Made by a program: the position numbers and the translations under genes. From positions 1-42,694 of the forward strand of contig JALHIN010000033.1 of assembly GCA_022839995.1 (NCBI GenBank): a DNA stretch of 42,694 bases. Direction: 5' to 3'. Below are positions 34,874 through 42,694 of this stretch, piece after piece; within the stretch, counting starts at the first letter, position 1, and each line of letters opens with the position of its first letter. The notes under the pieces were generated by a model, which saw only the letters and a program-made list of their open reading frames with translations, did no database searches and was not told where the DNA came from. This DNA comes from 79-D21 sp022839995. GTDB lineage: Bacteria > Synergistota > Synergistia > Synergistales > 79-D21.

Positions 34874-37217
34874 TCATTTCCTCAAGACAATTCGTGATGC
34901 CGCTCTTTTCAACTCCGAAGTGCAGGCCGCTCCGGCCTGCATCCTCTGGCCTGACCGGGATCGCCAATGGGAAGCCGTCATTCCTGTACTCCAGGCTGGA
35001 ATGCCCGAACTTTTTGTCCTCGGCGACTATGCCCCGGAGAAACGCACGGGGCCGGCGATCTGGCTACGGTGTGTGGTGGCAGGCCGCCTGGAAGACGTGC
35101 CTATACCGAAGGATCGTCCGCTCGTTCTTTACTTGCCGGGCGTGAGCCGCCAGGATCTGCGGGCGGTTGAAAACTGTCCGGATCACCTGAAGGCGATCGC
35201 GGAATTGCAGTACCGGGGGGTTCTCTGGTCTCAGGCCAATTCAAAAGACTGGACTGTGCTGGCCTTTCTGAAGGCCGAACAGGGAGGGCTCGGACTGGAT
35301 GTGGCCCAGGACGGCGAGGCCAAGAACGCCATGCAGCTGGCGCTTTACCGCCTCCTGGATGAAGACGTGGAACTGCTAAAGGGGAAACGGCTCGATAGTG
35401 ACTATTTCAACAACTTGCTGACCGGAGGCGATCCGATCCGGGATCTGCTGCTATGGTTGGATCAGGGAGAGTTCTTCCGAAGCAGCAGGGGAAAGAACGA
35501 ATGGAAAGCTTTCGTCGAGGTCTGCAGGTCACAATTGGGTTTCGACCCTCAATGCGAAGGGGTGCTGGTGGGGGCGGCGAGGCTGGCGGAACACAAGGGG
35601 CCGTGGCGGGCAGTGTGGGAGCGGTTCTGCGAAGCGCCTAGACGATATCTCAACATCCCTTCACGGATCGAGAATTGTACACCGCCAAGCGATTCGCTGC
35701 TTTGGCGGATAGATGAGGAACTGTATGAAGGATGGCCCCAATGGAACGACGAAATGGAAAAGAGCCTCCGCCAGGATTTGATAGCCCTGAAAAACCTTAC
35801 TGACCATGAGGCCAGAAACAGGATCCTGGAGTTGGAAAAACAGCATGCCCGAAGAAGGACTCTGGTCTGGGCGGAATTGGGCAGGGCACCGTTGGCGTTT
35901 TCGCTGGAGCATCTGGCTGTCGTTGCTGAACTGACGCAAACCAACCTTGCGGCCGGCTCGACTCTAGACCTGGTTTCCGGTTACCGCAGCTTCGGGTGGA
36001 AAGTCGACGATGCGGTGACCCGGGCATTGGCTCATGTGGACAACGCCGCCTGCCTCGAACCCGTTTCCACGGCGATCCGTTCGATGTACCTGCCATGGGC
36101 GGAAGAGTCTGCCCGGCATCTCCAGAAGGTCGTCGACGAGACCTCCTATCCGGGCGGAAATTGCCTGTCGGAAAAATCCTTTACCTCGGACGAAGGCGAC
36201 TGCGTCTTGTTCGTGGACGGCCTTCGTTTCGATGCGGCGAAGCGCCTGATCGCCCTCCTGGCGAGGTCGGGATGCGAGATTTCCGAAGAAGTGAAATGGG
36301 CCGCTTTGCCCAGCCTGACTTCTACCGGGAAACCGGCGGTAACCCCTGTGAGGGACAAGATCGAAGGTCAGGACGGGAACCCCGATTTCGAACCCGCCGT
36401 CGCGGTAACGGGACAATCGCTGAAAGGCGGGTACCACCTGAAGAGACTGTTGGGCGAGGCAGGCTGGAAAGTCCTGGAAGGAACAGAGAACGGAGACGGC
36501 CAGGGGCGGGCCTGGTGCGAATTCGGCGACATCGACCGTGAGGGGCATGACAGGGGCTGGAAACTCGCCCGGCACCTTGACACTCTTTTAGAGGAGGTCA
36601 GGGACCGCGTTTCCGCGCTTCTCGAAGCCGGATGGAAGCGGGTCAGGGTCGTCACGGACCATGGTTGGCTTTTGCTGCCGGGCGGATTGCCGAAGATCGA
36701 TCTGCCGACAGTGTTGGCCGAAAACAAGTGGGGACGCTGTGCCTCGCTGAAACCCGGGGCCACTACCGACGAGAGGCTTTTCCCCTGGTACTGGAACCCG
36801 AACGTGTTCTTTGCTCTGGCCGGCGGGTACAGCTGTTTCAAGAGCGGCGAGGAATACGCGCACGGCGGGTTGAGCCTGCAGGAGTGCCTTACGCTCAACT
36901 TGACGGTGACGAGCGGTAAAACCGCGGGGATACAGCGGTCGGTCAGGTTCGGCGAGGTGGTTTGGAAAGGCCTGATGTGCACTGTCACGGTGCAAGGCGA
37001 TTTTTCCGGACTGTTCCTGGACCTGCGAAGCCAGGCGGGAAACGCCGAATCCAGCCTGGTGATCGCGGTCAAACCGGTCAAGGAGAAAGGGTCCGCCTCC
37101 GTCTTCGTCGAGGATGAGGACTTGGAAGGGCGTGATGCAACGGTGGTCTTGATCGACAAGCAAGGCACACCCGTGGCGCAGATTTCCACGGTGATCGGGG
37201 GCGGGAAAAATGGTTGA
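34860..37217 (+). CDS. pglZ: BREX phosphatase-superfamily protein PglZ
   Basis: Encodes 785 aa, usual length for type I PglZ. GGGAGGATCCCC precedes the ATG, which lies inside the end of the HEPN-like gene. The alkaline-phosphatase-superfamily PglZ domain shows VLFVDGLRFDAAKRL (D453, metal site) and VVTDHGWLLLPGG (D600, H601). PglZ of type I systems is essential for both defence and methylation; phosphodiesterase activity has been reported for a family member. GC content returns to the level of brxC here. Its stop lies 8 bases into brxL. Confidence 0.93.
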   Translation: MRILDHFLKTIRDAALFNSEVQAAPACILWPDRDRQWEAVIPVLQAGMPELFVLGDYAPEKRTGPAIWLRCVVAGRLEDVPIPKDRPLVLYLPGVSRQDLRAVENCPDHLKAIAELQYRGVLWSQANSKDWTVLAFLKAEQGGLGLDVAQDGEAKNAMQLALYRLLDEDVELLKGKRLDSDYFNNLLTGGDPIRDLLLWLDQGEFFRSSRGKNEWKAFVEVCRSQLGFDPQCEGVLVGAARLAEHKGPWRAVWERFCEAPRRYLNIPSRIENCTPPSDSLLWRIDEELYEGWPQWNDEMEKSLRQDLIALKNLTDHEARNRILELEKQHARRRTLVWAELGRAPLAFSLEHLAVVAELTQTNLAAGSTLDLVSGYRSFGWKVDDAVTRALAHVDNAACLEPVSTAIRSMYLPWAEESARHLQKVVDETSYPGGNCLSEKSFTSDEGDCVLFVDGLRFDAAKRLIALLARSGCEISEEVKWAALPSLTSTGKPAVTPVRDKIEGQDGNPDFEPAVAVTGQSLKGGYHLKRLLGEAGWKVLEGTENGDGQGRAWCEFGDIDREGHDRGWKLARHLDTLLEEVRDRVSALLEAGWKRVRVVTDHGWLLLPGGLPKIDLPTVLAENKWGRCASLKPGATTDERLFPWYWNPNVFFALAGGYSCFKSGEEYAHGGLSLQECLTLNLTVTSGKTAGIQRSVRFGEVVWKGLMCTVTVQGDFSGLFLDLRSQAGNAESSLVIAVKPVKEKGSASVFVEDEDLEGRDATVVLIDKQGTPVAQISTVIGGGKNG

Positions 37218-39258
37218 AATGGACCTGATCGACAGGAAAGCGGCCTCATCGCTGGAAGGGTACCTGGTCCGCAAGGACCTTGTCAGGGCCTTCAGCCGCC
37301 AGTTCCCGGTGCCGACCTACGTAGTCGAGTTCATGCTCGGGCGGTACTGTGCCAGCACGAACCAGGAAGAGATCGAAGAAGGGCTCGAGATCGTGCAGCG
37401 GCAGCTCAAATCCCGCACGGTCAAGGCAGGGGAGGAAGAACTTTTCAAGGCCAGGGCGAGGGAAAACGGCGAGGTCAAGATCATCGACCTGATCACCGCC
37501 CGCCTGGACGCGAAGACGGATTCCTACGTCGCGACGCTGCCCAGCCTGAGGATCACGGACGCGCGGATCAGCCCGGAACTGGTCGGCCAGCACGAGAGGA
37601 TGCTCACGGGCGGATTCTATGCCGAAGTGACCCTGAGCTACGATGCGGCCATCGCCCAGGAAAACAAGGGAAGGCCGTTCGGTATAGACGGTCTGAGGGA
37701 GATCCAGCTGTCGAAACGGGATGTCCTCGATATCCTGGCCGAGGCGAGAAAGGGCTTCTCCACGGAAGAATGGAAGACCCTGCTGCTTCGAAGCATCGGG
37801 ATCGAAGGGGACAACCTGACCGAACGTCAGAGGAATGCCTTTCTGCTTCGCATGGTCCCGTTCGTGGAGCGGAACTACAACCTCGTCGAACTGGGGCCGA
37901 GGGGGACGGGGAAAAGCCACCTTTTCCAGCAGATTTCGCCCTACGCTCATCTGATCTCCGGCGGAAAGGCCACCGTCGCCCAGATGTTCGTGAACAACGC
38001 CACCGGTCAGAGGGGGCTCGTCTGCCAGTACGACGTCGTCTGTTTCGACGAGATCTCCGGCATTTCCTTCGACCAGAAAGACGGCGTCAACATCATGAAG
38101 GGGTACATGGAATCGGGAGAATTTAGCCGCGGCAAGGAAAGCATCCGGGCAGACGGGAGCCTCGTCCTGGTGGGAAACTTCGAGGTGGACGTGGAACACC
38201 AGCAACGGATCGGCCATCTTTTTGGACCCCTCCCACCCGAGATGCGCGACGACACGGCCTTCATGGACCGGATTCACGCCTATCTTCCCGGCTGGGACGT
38301 GCCGAAAATCGACAAGACCCTGAAAACGGACCATTTCGGGCTCGTGAGTGATTTCCTGTCGGAGTGCTGGACGCACCTGCGGAACCAGAGCCGGGTCAAC
38401 CACCTCCAGAACCGGGTCTTTTTCGGGGGAGCCCTGAGCGGGCGGGACACCAACGCGGTCAACAAGACAGCCAGCGGGTTGCTCAAACTCCTTTACCCGG
38501 GAGATGGGGAGGCTATTCCTGAAGAGGACCTGGAATGGGCTATCCGCATTGCCATGGAAAGCCGGAGACGGGTTAAGGAACAGCAAAAAAGGATTGGTTC
38601 CGCCGAGTTCCGGAGCACGCACTTCAGCTACGTCATGGGAGCCAACGGAGTGGAAAAATTCGTTTCGACTCCTGAGCTCCAAAGCGAAAACAGCATAGGC
38701 GGCGACCCGCTGGAGCCCGGTCAGGTCTGGACGGTCAGCCCCGGAGGGGTCGAAGAACATCCGGGCCTCTACCGGATCGAGGTCAACGAAGGGCCTGGAT
38801 CGGGAGTGAAAATCCTGAACAAGCCGGTTCCCTCGGCTTTCAGGGAAAGCCTGGGCTGCGCCGAGCAGAACCTCTACTCGCGCGGAGTGCAGCTGGTCGG
38901 GGACAAGAACCCCAGACAGCACGAATTCACCGTCCAACTGAGGGCGTTCGACACGGCCAAATCGGGGGCGAAGCTGGGGGTCGCCGCTCTGGTCGCGCTG
39001 TGCACGTCTCTCTTGAAGAAGAGTGTCCGCGGGGGGCTCGTGATCGTCGGGGAACTGAACCTCGGAGGGTCGATCGAGTCTGTTTACAACCCGGTTCCGC
39101 TGGTCGAGATCGCGGTAGAAAAAGGAGCCACGGCAATTCTGATGCCCGTTTCCTGCCGGCGCCAGCTCTTCGACCTGTCGGACGACATGGCCACGAAGAT
39201 CGATATCCAGTTTTACCTCGATGCAAAGGACGCGCTGCTGAAGGCGATCGATCAATAA
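37210..39258 (+). CDS. brxL: BREX AAA+/Lon-like protein BrxL
   Basis: Encodes 682 aa, typical of BrxL, the marker of type I BREX. The AAA+ core has Walker A GPRGTGKS (K235) and Walker B VVCFDEI (D280, E281), in a region otherwise resembling ring-shaped DNA motors. The C-terminal ~110 residues align with the Lon protease domain, but where Lon has the catalytic Ser of KDGPSAG this protein has KSGAKLG (Lys588), and the GELNLGGSIESVYNPVPL segment carries no lysine at the position of the catalytic Lys. It is therefore probably not a peptidase. Overlap with pglZ (ATGGTTGA) indicates coupling. Confidence 0.93.
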   Translation: MVEMDLIDRKAASSLEGYLVRKDLVRAFSRQFPVPTYVVEFMLGRYCASTNQEEIEEGLEIVQRQLKSRTVKAGEEELFKARARENGEVKIIDLITARLDAKTDSYVATLPSLRITDARISPELVGQHERMLTGGFYAEVTLSYDAAIAQENKGRPFGIDGLREIQLSKRDVLDILAEARKGFSTEEWKTLLLRSIGIEGDNLTERQRNAFLLRMVPFVERNYNLVELGPRGTGKSHLFQQISPYAHLISGGKATVAQMFVNNATGQRGLVCQYDVVCFDEISGISFDQKDGVNIMKGYMESGEFSRGKESIRADGSLVLVGNFEVDVEHQQRIGHLFGPLPPEMRDDTAFMDRIHAYLPGWDVPKIDKTLKTDHFGLVSDFLSECWTHLRNQSRVNHLQNRVFFGGALSGRDTNAVNKTASGLLKLLYPGDGEAIPEEDLEWAIRIAMESRRRVKEQQKRIGSAEFRSTHFSYVMGANGVEKFVSTPELQSENSIGGDPLEPGQVWTVSPGGVEEHPGLYRIEVNEGPGSGVKILNKPVPSAFRESLGCAEQNLYSRGVQLVGDKNPRQHEFTVQLRAFDTAKSGAKLGVAALVALCTSLLKKSVRGGLVIVGELNLGGSIESVYNPVPLVEIAVEKGATAILMPVSCRRQLFDLSDDMATKIDIQFYLDAKDALLKAIDQ

Positions 39259-39271
39259 GGGAGCTGACATC

Positions 39272-40204
39272 GTGGACATAATGCCTGTGGAGGCGGTCTT
39301 CGAGCGAGATATCGACCTGCTGGTCCTCGAAGAACTGTGGGCGAACGAAGATTTCAGGACGAAATTCAGACCCTTGGTCGGACTTCCCTCCGGCCACGAT
39401 TGGAAGTTCAAGGGCACGTGGCACTCGGTCTGCCACCCGACTCTCGGCGAATCGGACCTGGTTGTCGAATCTTCGGATCAGGGGGACTCCGTTCACGCGG
39501 TATTGATTGAAAACAAGGTCGACGCCATTCCTCAGCCGGACCAGGCAAACCGATACCGCAAACGGGGAGTAGCCGGGATGGTCGGTTTTACGGCCTGCAT
39601 CCTTGCCCCCGAGCAATACCTTCGGAGCACCCCTGATGCGGAGCTTTACGACACGAAAGTGTCGTATGAAACCCTTTCCGAATTGGTCGGGACCAGCTTG
39701 AAAAGGTTTCCGGAAAGGGCGAAATATCGCCAGGAACTCCTCAGAAATGCCATCGATCAGAACCGTCGAGGCTATTCCCCGAAACAGGACGAGAAGGTGA
39801 CCCTTTTCTGGCGCAATTACTGGGAATGCGTCACGGCAAGATTCCCGGATCTGCGAATGAAAGAACCCGGCCCGAAACCGGCAGACGCAACCTGGATCGA
39901 GTTTCACCCCTTTGCTTTTCCCAAAGGATTCTGGATTGTTCACAAGCTCAAGGAAGGAACTGTCGACCTGCAGACCCCTGTTAAGGCGGATCGCTTGCCG
40001 GATCTTGCCCTGGCATGTAAACCCTGGCTGAAGGAAGGCATGCAGGTGGTCAAGACCGGGAAATCCTCTTCGATCCGAATGGCGGTTCAAAAGTTGGACC
40101 CTGCCGGCGATTTCGCGGAGCAGAAGCAAGCAGCCTTTGCAGGAATGGAAGCCGCCGCGCAGATGGCCAGCCTGCGGAAGTTCATCACGAAGCTGGAAGC
40201 ATGA
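39272..40204 (+). CDS. PD-(D/E)XK nuclease-superfamily protein
   Basis: Encodes 310 aa from a GTG at 39272, placed 8 bases after GGGAG; an ATG three codons later is worse spaced. The nuclease core is visible: ESDLVVES with D62, VLIENKVDAI with E80-x-K82, and QANRY (Q91 to Y95), a Q-x3-Y motif found in many DNA-cutting members of the fold. The C-terminal half has a WIEFHPFAFPKGFWI region and no further motif I know. It starts 13 bases after brxL and is probably part of the same transcript, which would give the locus a potential DNA-cleaving arm. Whether it cuts unmethylated DNA is unknown. Confidence 0.8.
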   Translation: MDIMPVEAVFERDIDLLVLEELWANEDFRTKFRPLVGLPSGHDWKFKGTWHSVCHPTLGESDLVVESSDQGDSVHAVLIENKVDAIPQPDQANRYRKRGVAGMVGFTACILAPEQYLRSTPDAELYDTKVSYETLSELVGTSLKRFPERAKYRQELLRNAIDQNRRGYSPKQDEKVTLFWRNYWECVTARFPDLRMKEPGPKPADATWIEFHPFAFPKGFWIVHKLKEGTVDLQTPVKADRLPDLALACKPWLKEGMQVVKTGKSSSIRMAVQKLDPAGDFAEQKQAAFAGMEAAAQMASLRKFITKLEA

Positions 40205-40262
40205 AGGATCTCCGTCTGTAAATTCCAACAATTTATAATCGATTTTAAGTGTTGCCAAAGCT

Positions 40263-40871
40263 ATGGGGGCATTCGTAATGCTGGATTGGATTTTGCGGTG
40301 GTTTTCAAAGAAAGACTCGGGAACGGGGCCTGTTAGCACAACGGAGACGATTGACGGCCCAGAGTTCGCTCGATTGGTGACGAACGGGACATCACTCTTG
40401 GACGAACTGGAAGGAAGCGCGCTCTTCCACAGGACCTTCGGCGAAGGGCGTATCATTCGCATCCAGGAAAGAAGCGGCTACATGCCACTGATCACCATTA
40501 GATTCCACGAGGATCTCGAGGACAGGAAGTTTAATTTAAAGGCATTCCTGGATGGCTATTTCCCCCGAATTGAAATCGGGTTTTCGTTGCTGAAACGGCT
40601 CAGGAGTTGTCCGCCCAGACTTGTTGTTGACGATACACCGAAGAGATGTGAAGGGCCGCGGTATTCCCCAACGCCAGGCAGGATTCCGCCCGGTAGATCG
40701 GAAAGATTTGTCCCTCGGCGGCGCCAGCACAGGGTCACGCACTGCTGGCACTGTAAAAGAGATGATCTTGATTCGGCTGTTGACAGGATTTGTCCTGAAT
40801 GTGGCGGAATTATCTGTCCCCATTGCGGCGCGTGCCTGTGCGAATGGGAAGGAATTGATTTTTGGTATTGA
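40263..40871 (+). CDS. Tudor-like and zinc-cluster protein, unknown function
   Basis: Encodes 202 aa; an internal ATG at 40278 is an equally good start with a G-run upstream. Residues about 55-105 (LFHRTFGEGRIIRIQE, then ITIRFHEDL) resemble the Tudor-like C-terminal domain of UvrD/PcrA helicases, which has an H-x2-FGEG-x-V signature. Residues 160-193 hold eight cysteines in CxxC, CPEC, CPHC and CLC pairs, probably binding two zinc ions. TATAAT at 40234-40239 is a possible -10 in the AT-rich gap before it. The adjoining gene is a superfamily 1 helicase without such a domain, so this may be its partner. No known family assigned. Confidence 0.65.
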   Translation: MGAFVMLDWILRWFSKKDSGTGPVSTTETIDGPEFARLVTNGTSLLDELEGSALFHRTFGEGRIIRIQERSGYMPLITIRFHEDLEDRKFNLKAFLDGYFPRIEIGFSLLKRLRSCPPRLVVDDTPKRCEGPRYSPTPGRIPPGRSERFVPRRRQHRVTHCWHCKRDDLDSAVDRICPECGGIICPHCGACLCEWEGIDFWY

Positions 40872-40898
40872 TCGAACTCTGGATTGAGGTGGTTCCAG

Positions 40899-42428
40899 TT
40901 GTCCGTGATATCCCTGAATCAGGAGCAAGTGCAGGCATTAAATCGTTTCTCGAATTTTCTCGAAAGCGGAAATAGCTGTTTCATCCTCTCGGGTGGGGCC
41001 GGTACGGGAAAGACCACCCTGATCCGGGCATTTTGCGAAACGCTCGAAAAAAGAGAACAACGATTCTTTCTCCTGACCCCAACGGGCCGAGCAAGTCGTG
41101 TCCTGCAGCGGTCAACAGGGCGAACCGCTTCCACGATCCATTCAGCGATCTATGCCTACGACAGGATGGAGATCCTCGACGAGCAGGAGAACCCCGAAGC
41201 GAAGGAAGGCATGCGCGTGACCTACAAACTCCGCGATGAGGATTACGGGAATATCGTCCTTATCGTGGACGAGGCCTCCATGGTCGGGGACAGGGAAGAA
41301 GAGAAGGATTCCCTTCAGTTTGGTTCGGGCAGGCTGTTGAAAGACGTCCTGGATTTTGCAAGGATTCGGTCTGGCGGAAAGAGTCCTTCTAAGGCGAAGG
41401 TCGTGTTCGTTGGGGACCCGGCCCAGCTTCCGCCGGTAGGGGAAACGGAATCTCCTGCACTTTCGAAGACGTACCTTAAGGAGAAACACGGGCTAAACGC
41501 TGAAGTCTTCGAGTTAACTCAAGTGATGCGGCAGAAGCAAGGGGGCGCCATCCTAAGAAACGCCCACCGCGTTAGGGAGTCCGTAATCTCTGGTCGATGC
41601 CTCGAATTCGAGCTCAAAAAGGCGGACGGAGAGGTCGAGGAGATCACGGCCAAAGGGGCTTTGGACCTGCTTGAGGAGGACTTCCGGCGATCGAACGGAA
41701 AGTCGGTTTTCATCACTTATTCCAACGCCAAGGCCCTCCAATTCAACCAGGCCCTCCGGGAACGCCTCTGGAACGAAGAGAACCCGGAAATAAGGACGGG
41801 AGACGTTCTGCTGGTCAACAGGAACGATCGGAAGACAGGGCTTTGCAACGGGGACCTCGTTCGTGTCGTTTCCGTAGAACCTCCGACTTTACCCCATACC
41901 ATCCATCTTAAAAACATACCCGACCCTGTCCGCCTGAGGTTTCGGAATGTCCGTATCGCCTTCCCAGCCGAAGGTTCTGCCGAAGATGTGGTTGAACACC
42001 GAGTCCTGATTTTGGAAAACCTTTTGGATTCTCCGGAGAGAATTCTGTCCGCTCTCGAGCAGCGGGCCTTGTTGGTGGATTTCACAAACCGGCACAGGGA
42101 CCTGAAGCGTGGTTCTAAAGAATTCCTTCTCGAATTGTCCCAGGACCCCTTTTTCAATGCCCTGCAGGTCAAGTTCGGCTATGCCATGACCTGTCACAAG
42201 GCCCAGGGCGGGGAATGGGAGAGAGGGGTCGTCAATTTCGAGCCGAGGCACCCTGGGCAAAATCGCGACTTTTTCAGGTGGGCCTACACCGCAATCACGC
42301 GGGCAAAAAAGACGTTGTTAGTCATTAATCCCCCTTCTTTTTCGAGTATTGACGGTCTCTTGAAGAGAGATGAAACGAGTGAAGGTTTTTCGGAATTGTG
42401 TATTGACCCCCTCCAGAACTGCACATGA
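40899..42428 (+). CDS. SF1 (RecD/Dda-like) DNA helicase, 3' end formed by an insertion sequence
   Basis: Encodes 509 aa from a TTG at 40899 with GAGGTGG 6 bases upstream. Walker A GGAGTGKTTL (K38), motif Ia LLTPTGRASRVL, Walker B VLIVDEASM (D124), VVFVGDPAQLPPVG as motif III and, near the end, MTCHKAQGGEW and YTAITRAKK as motifs V/VI, identify an AAA_30/UvrD_C_2 type SF1B helicase, probably 5'-3'. The last codons (from Cys at 42399) are insertion-sequence DNA, so the natural C-terminus has been replaced; all helicase motifs precede the junction. It follows the Tudor-like/zinc protein by 27 bases. A defence role is inferred from location. Confidence 0.87.
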   Translation: MSVISLNQEQVQALNRFSNFLESGNSCFILSGGAGTGKTTLIRAFCETLEKREQRFFLLTPTGRASRVLQRSTGRTASTIHSAIYAYDRMEILDEQENPEAKEGMRVTYKLRDEDYGNIVLIVDEASMVGDREEEKDSLQFGSGRLLKDVLDFARIRSGGKSPSKAKVVFVGDPAQLPPVGETESPALSKTYLKEKHGLNAEVFELTQVMRQKQGGAILRNAHRVRESVISGRCLEFELKKADGEVEEITAKGALDLLEEDFRRSNGKSVFITYSNAKALQFNQALRERLWNEENPEIRTGDVLLVNRNDRKTGLCNGDLVRVVSVEPPTLPHTIHLKNIPDPVRLRFRNVRIAFPAEGSAEDVVEHRVLILENLLDSPERILSALEQRALLVDFTNRHRDLKRGSKEFLLELSQDPFFNALQVKFGYAMTCHKAQGGEWERGVVNFEPRHPGQNRDFFRWAYTAITRAKKTLLVINPPSFSSIDGLLKRDETSEGFSELCIDPLQNCT

Positions 42429-42438
42429 TATTGTGCAG
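42403..42438 (+). promoter_or_regulatory. Transposase promoter with palindromic operator
   Basis: TTGACC (42403-42408) is followed after 17 bases by TGATAT as a weak -10. That hexamer is the exact centre of a perfect palindrome, CTGCACA (42419-42425) and TGTGCAG (42432-42438). A repressor bound there would cover the -10, or the RNA hairpin could block read-in from outside. Confidence 0.5.
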
Positions 42439-42457
42439 GAGAAGGGAGAGGGTAAAG

Positions 42458-42694
42458 ATGACGGAGCAGGAACAAAACGGTGCCAACCAGGACGTGAAAC
42501 GCTGGACTGCCAAGAGAAAAGCGGCTCTCATCCTGGACCTGATCAAGGGAACCACCACCGTTGCCCAGGCGGCCCGAACGTACGACCTCACCCCTGCGGA
42601 GATCGAGGAATGGCTTGAGGAAGGCCTCAGGGGTATGGAGAACAACCTCAGGAGCCGTCCAAAGGACGTGGCGGAGCAATACGAAAGCCAGATC
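42458..42694 (+). CDS. IS transposase OrfA-like protein, partial
   Basis: 79 codons to the window edge. GGGAGAGGGTAAAG precedes the ATG. The segment KRWTAKRKAALILDLIKGTT with VAQAARTYDLTPAEIEEWLE is a helix-turn-helix of the IS3-type OrfA/helix-turn-helix transposase subunit, which binds the element's ends. The catalytic DDE subunit is expected downstream. Confidence 0.7.
   Translation, partial: MTEQEQNGANQDVKRWTAKRKAALILDLIKGTTTVAQAARTYDLTPAEIEEWLEEGLRGMENNLRSRPKDVAEQYESQI

Larger units (their letters stand above)
42399..42694 (+). mobile_element. Insertion sequence left end (IS3-like), truncated by window
   Basis: The helicase frame changes to non-family sequence at TGTATTGACCCCC (42399), a TG-starting end of the style seen in IS3-family elements. 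A palindrome, a promoter and an orfA-like transposase gene follow. The right end and the second transposase frame lie beyond the window, so the exact family, target duplication and completeness cannot be judged. Confidence 0.6.

Noticed and set aside
23367..39258. Classification as type II BREX or DISARM
   Set aside because: The presence of brxA, brxB, brxC and brxL in canonical order fits type I. There is no pglW kinase, no brxHI helicase and no DISARM methyltransferase/drm genes.
1..42694. CRISPR arrays, rRNA genes and tRNA genes
   Set aside because: No evenly spaced short repeats, no rRNA-like stretch and no convincing tRNA cloverleaf were noticed on reading; a covariance-model search would settle short RNAs.

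Overview
The window looks like a stretch of a GC-rich Synergistota (Synergistetes) chromosome. The main clue is a pair of secreted proteins (151-1803 and 1886-3826) that end in a Gly/Cys-rich linker, a hydrophobic stretch and a basic tail, the layout of the Synerg-CTERM sorting signal. There is no rRNA gene, and I saw no tRNA gene and no CRISPR array.

Layout. (1) 1-16900 is ordinary chromosome: two convergent Synerg-CTERM proteins; a minus-strand operon (binding protein, fused permease, ATPase, deoC, EamA exporter); a baeRF-family protein; a radical SAM enzyme; a TagF-like glycerophosphotransferase; an acetoacetate-decarboxylase-family protein with an SDR partner; an internally duplicated membrane protein; and a gene remnant that keeps only a C-terminal anchor. 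(2) 17081-17794 encodes a secreted PDZ protein. (3) 18024-22710 is an accessory cassette: a RecQ-like helicase fused to a phosphoribosyltransferase, translationally coupled to a DprA-like protein, and bracketed by two decayed direct copies of one unit (an ArdC-like antirestriction gene fragment plus a second fragment). (4) 22711-23366 holds a terminator-like hairpin, a promoter-like element resembling the one in front of the first repeat, and a frameshifted small gene. (5) 23367-39258 is a type I BREX operon in canonical order (brxA, brxB, brxC, pglX, pglZ, brxL), with one extra 1084-codon gene in the pglX-pglZ slot. (6) 39272-42428 carries a PD-(D/E)XK nuclease-like protein, a Tudor-like/zinc-cluster protein and an SF1 helicase. 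(7) From about 42399 an insertion sequence begins and runs off the window; it supplies the last codons of the helicase gene.

How it may work together. BREX methylates host DNA through PglX and blocks phage replication through the remaining proteins. The gene in the pglX-pglZ slot has an N-terminal helical domain with an R-x6-H motif of HEPN ribonuclease type (R132, N133, H139) and a long helical C-terminal region, with no P-loop. It overlaps both neighbours, so it should be made with BREX, and it is a candidate abortive-infection effector. It is AT-rich compared with its neighbours, as is the part of pglX expected to hold the target-recognition region, so both may have been exchanged. The genes after brxL may add a DNA-cutting and unwinding arm. 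The helicase-PRTase/DprA pair upstream recalls the ComFA-ComFC-DprA set of natural transformation and may be a separate single-strand-DNA defence module. These functional links are inferences from sequence and context.
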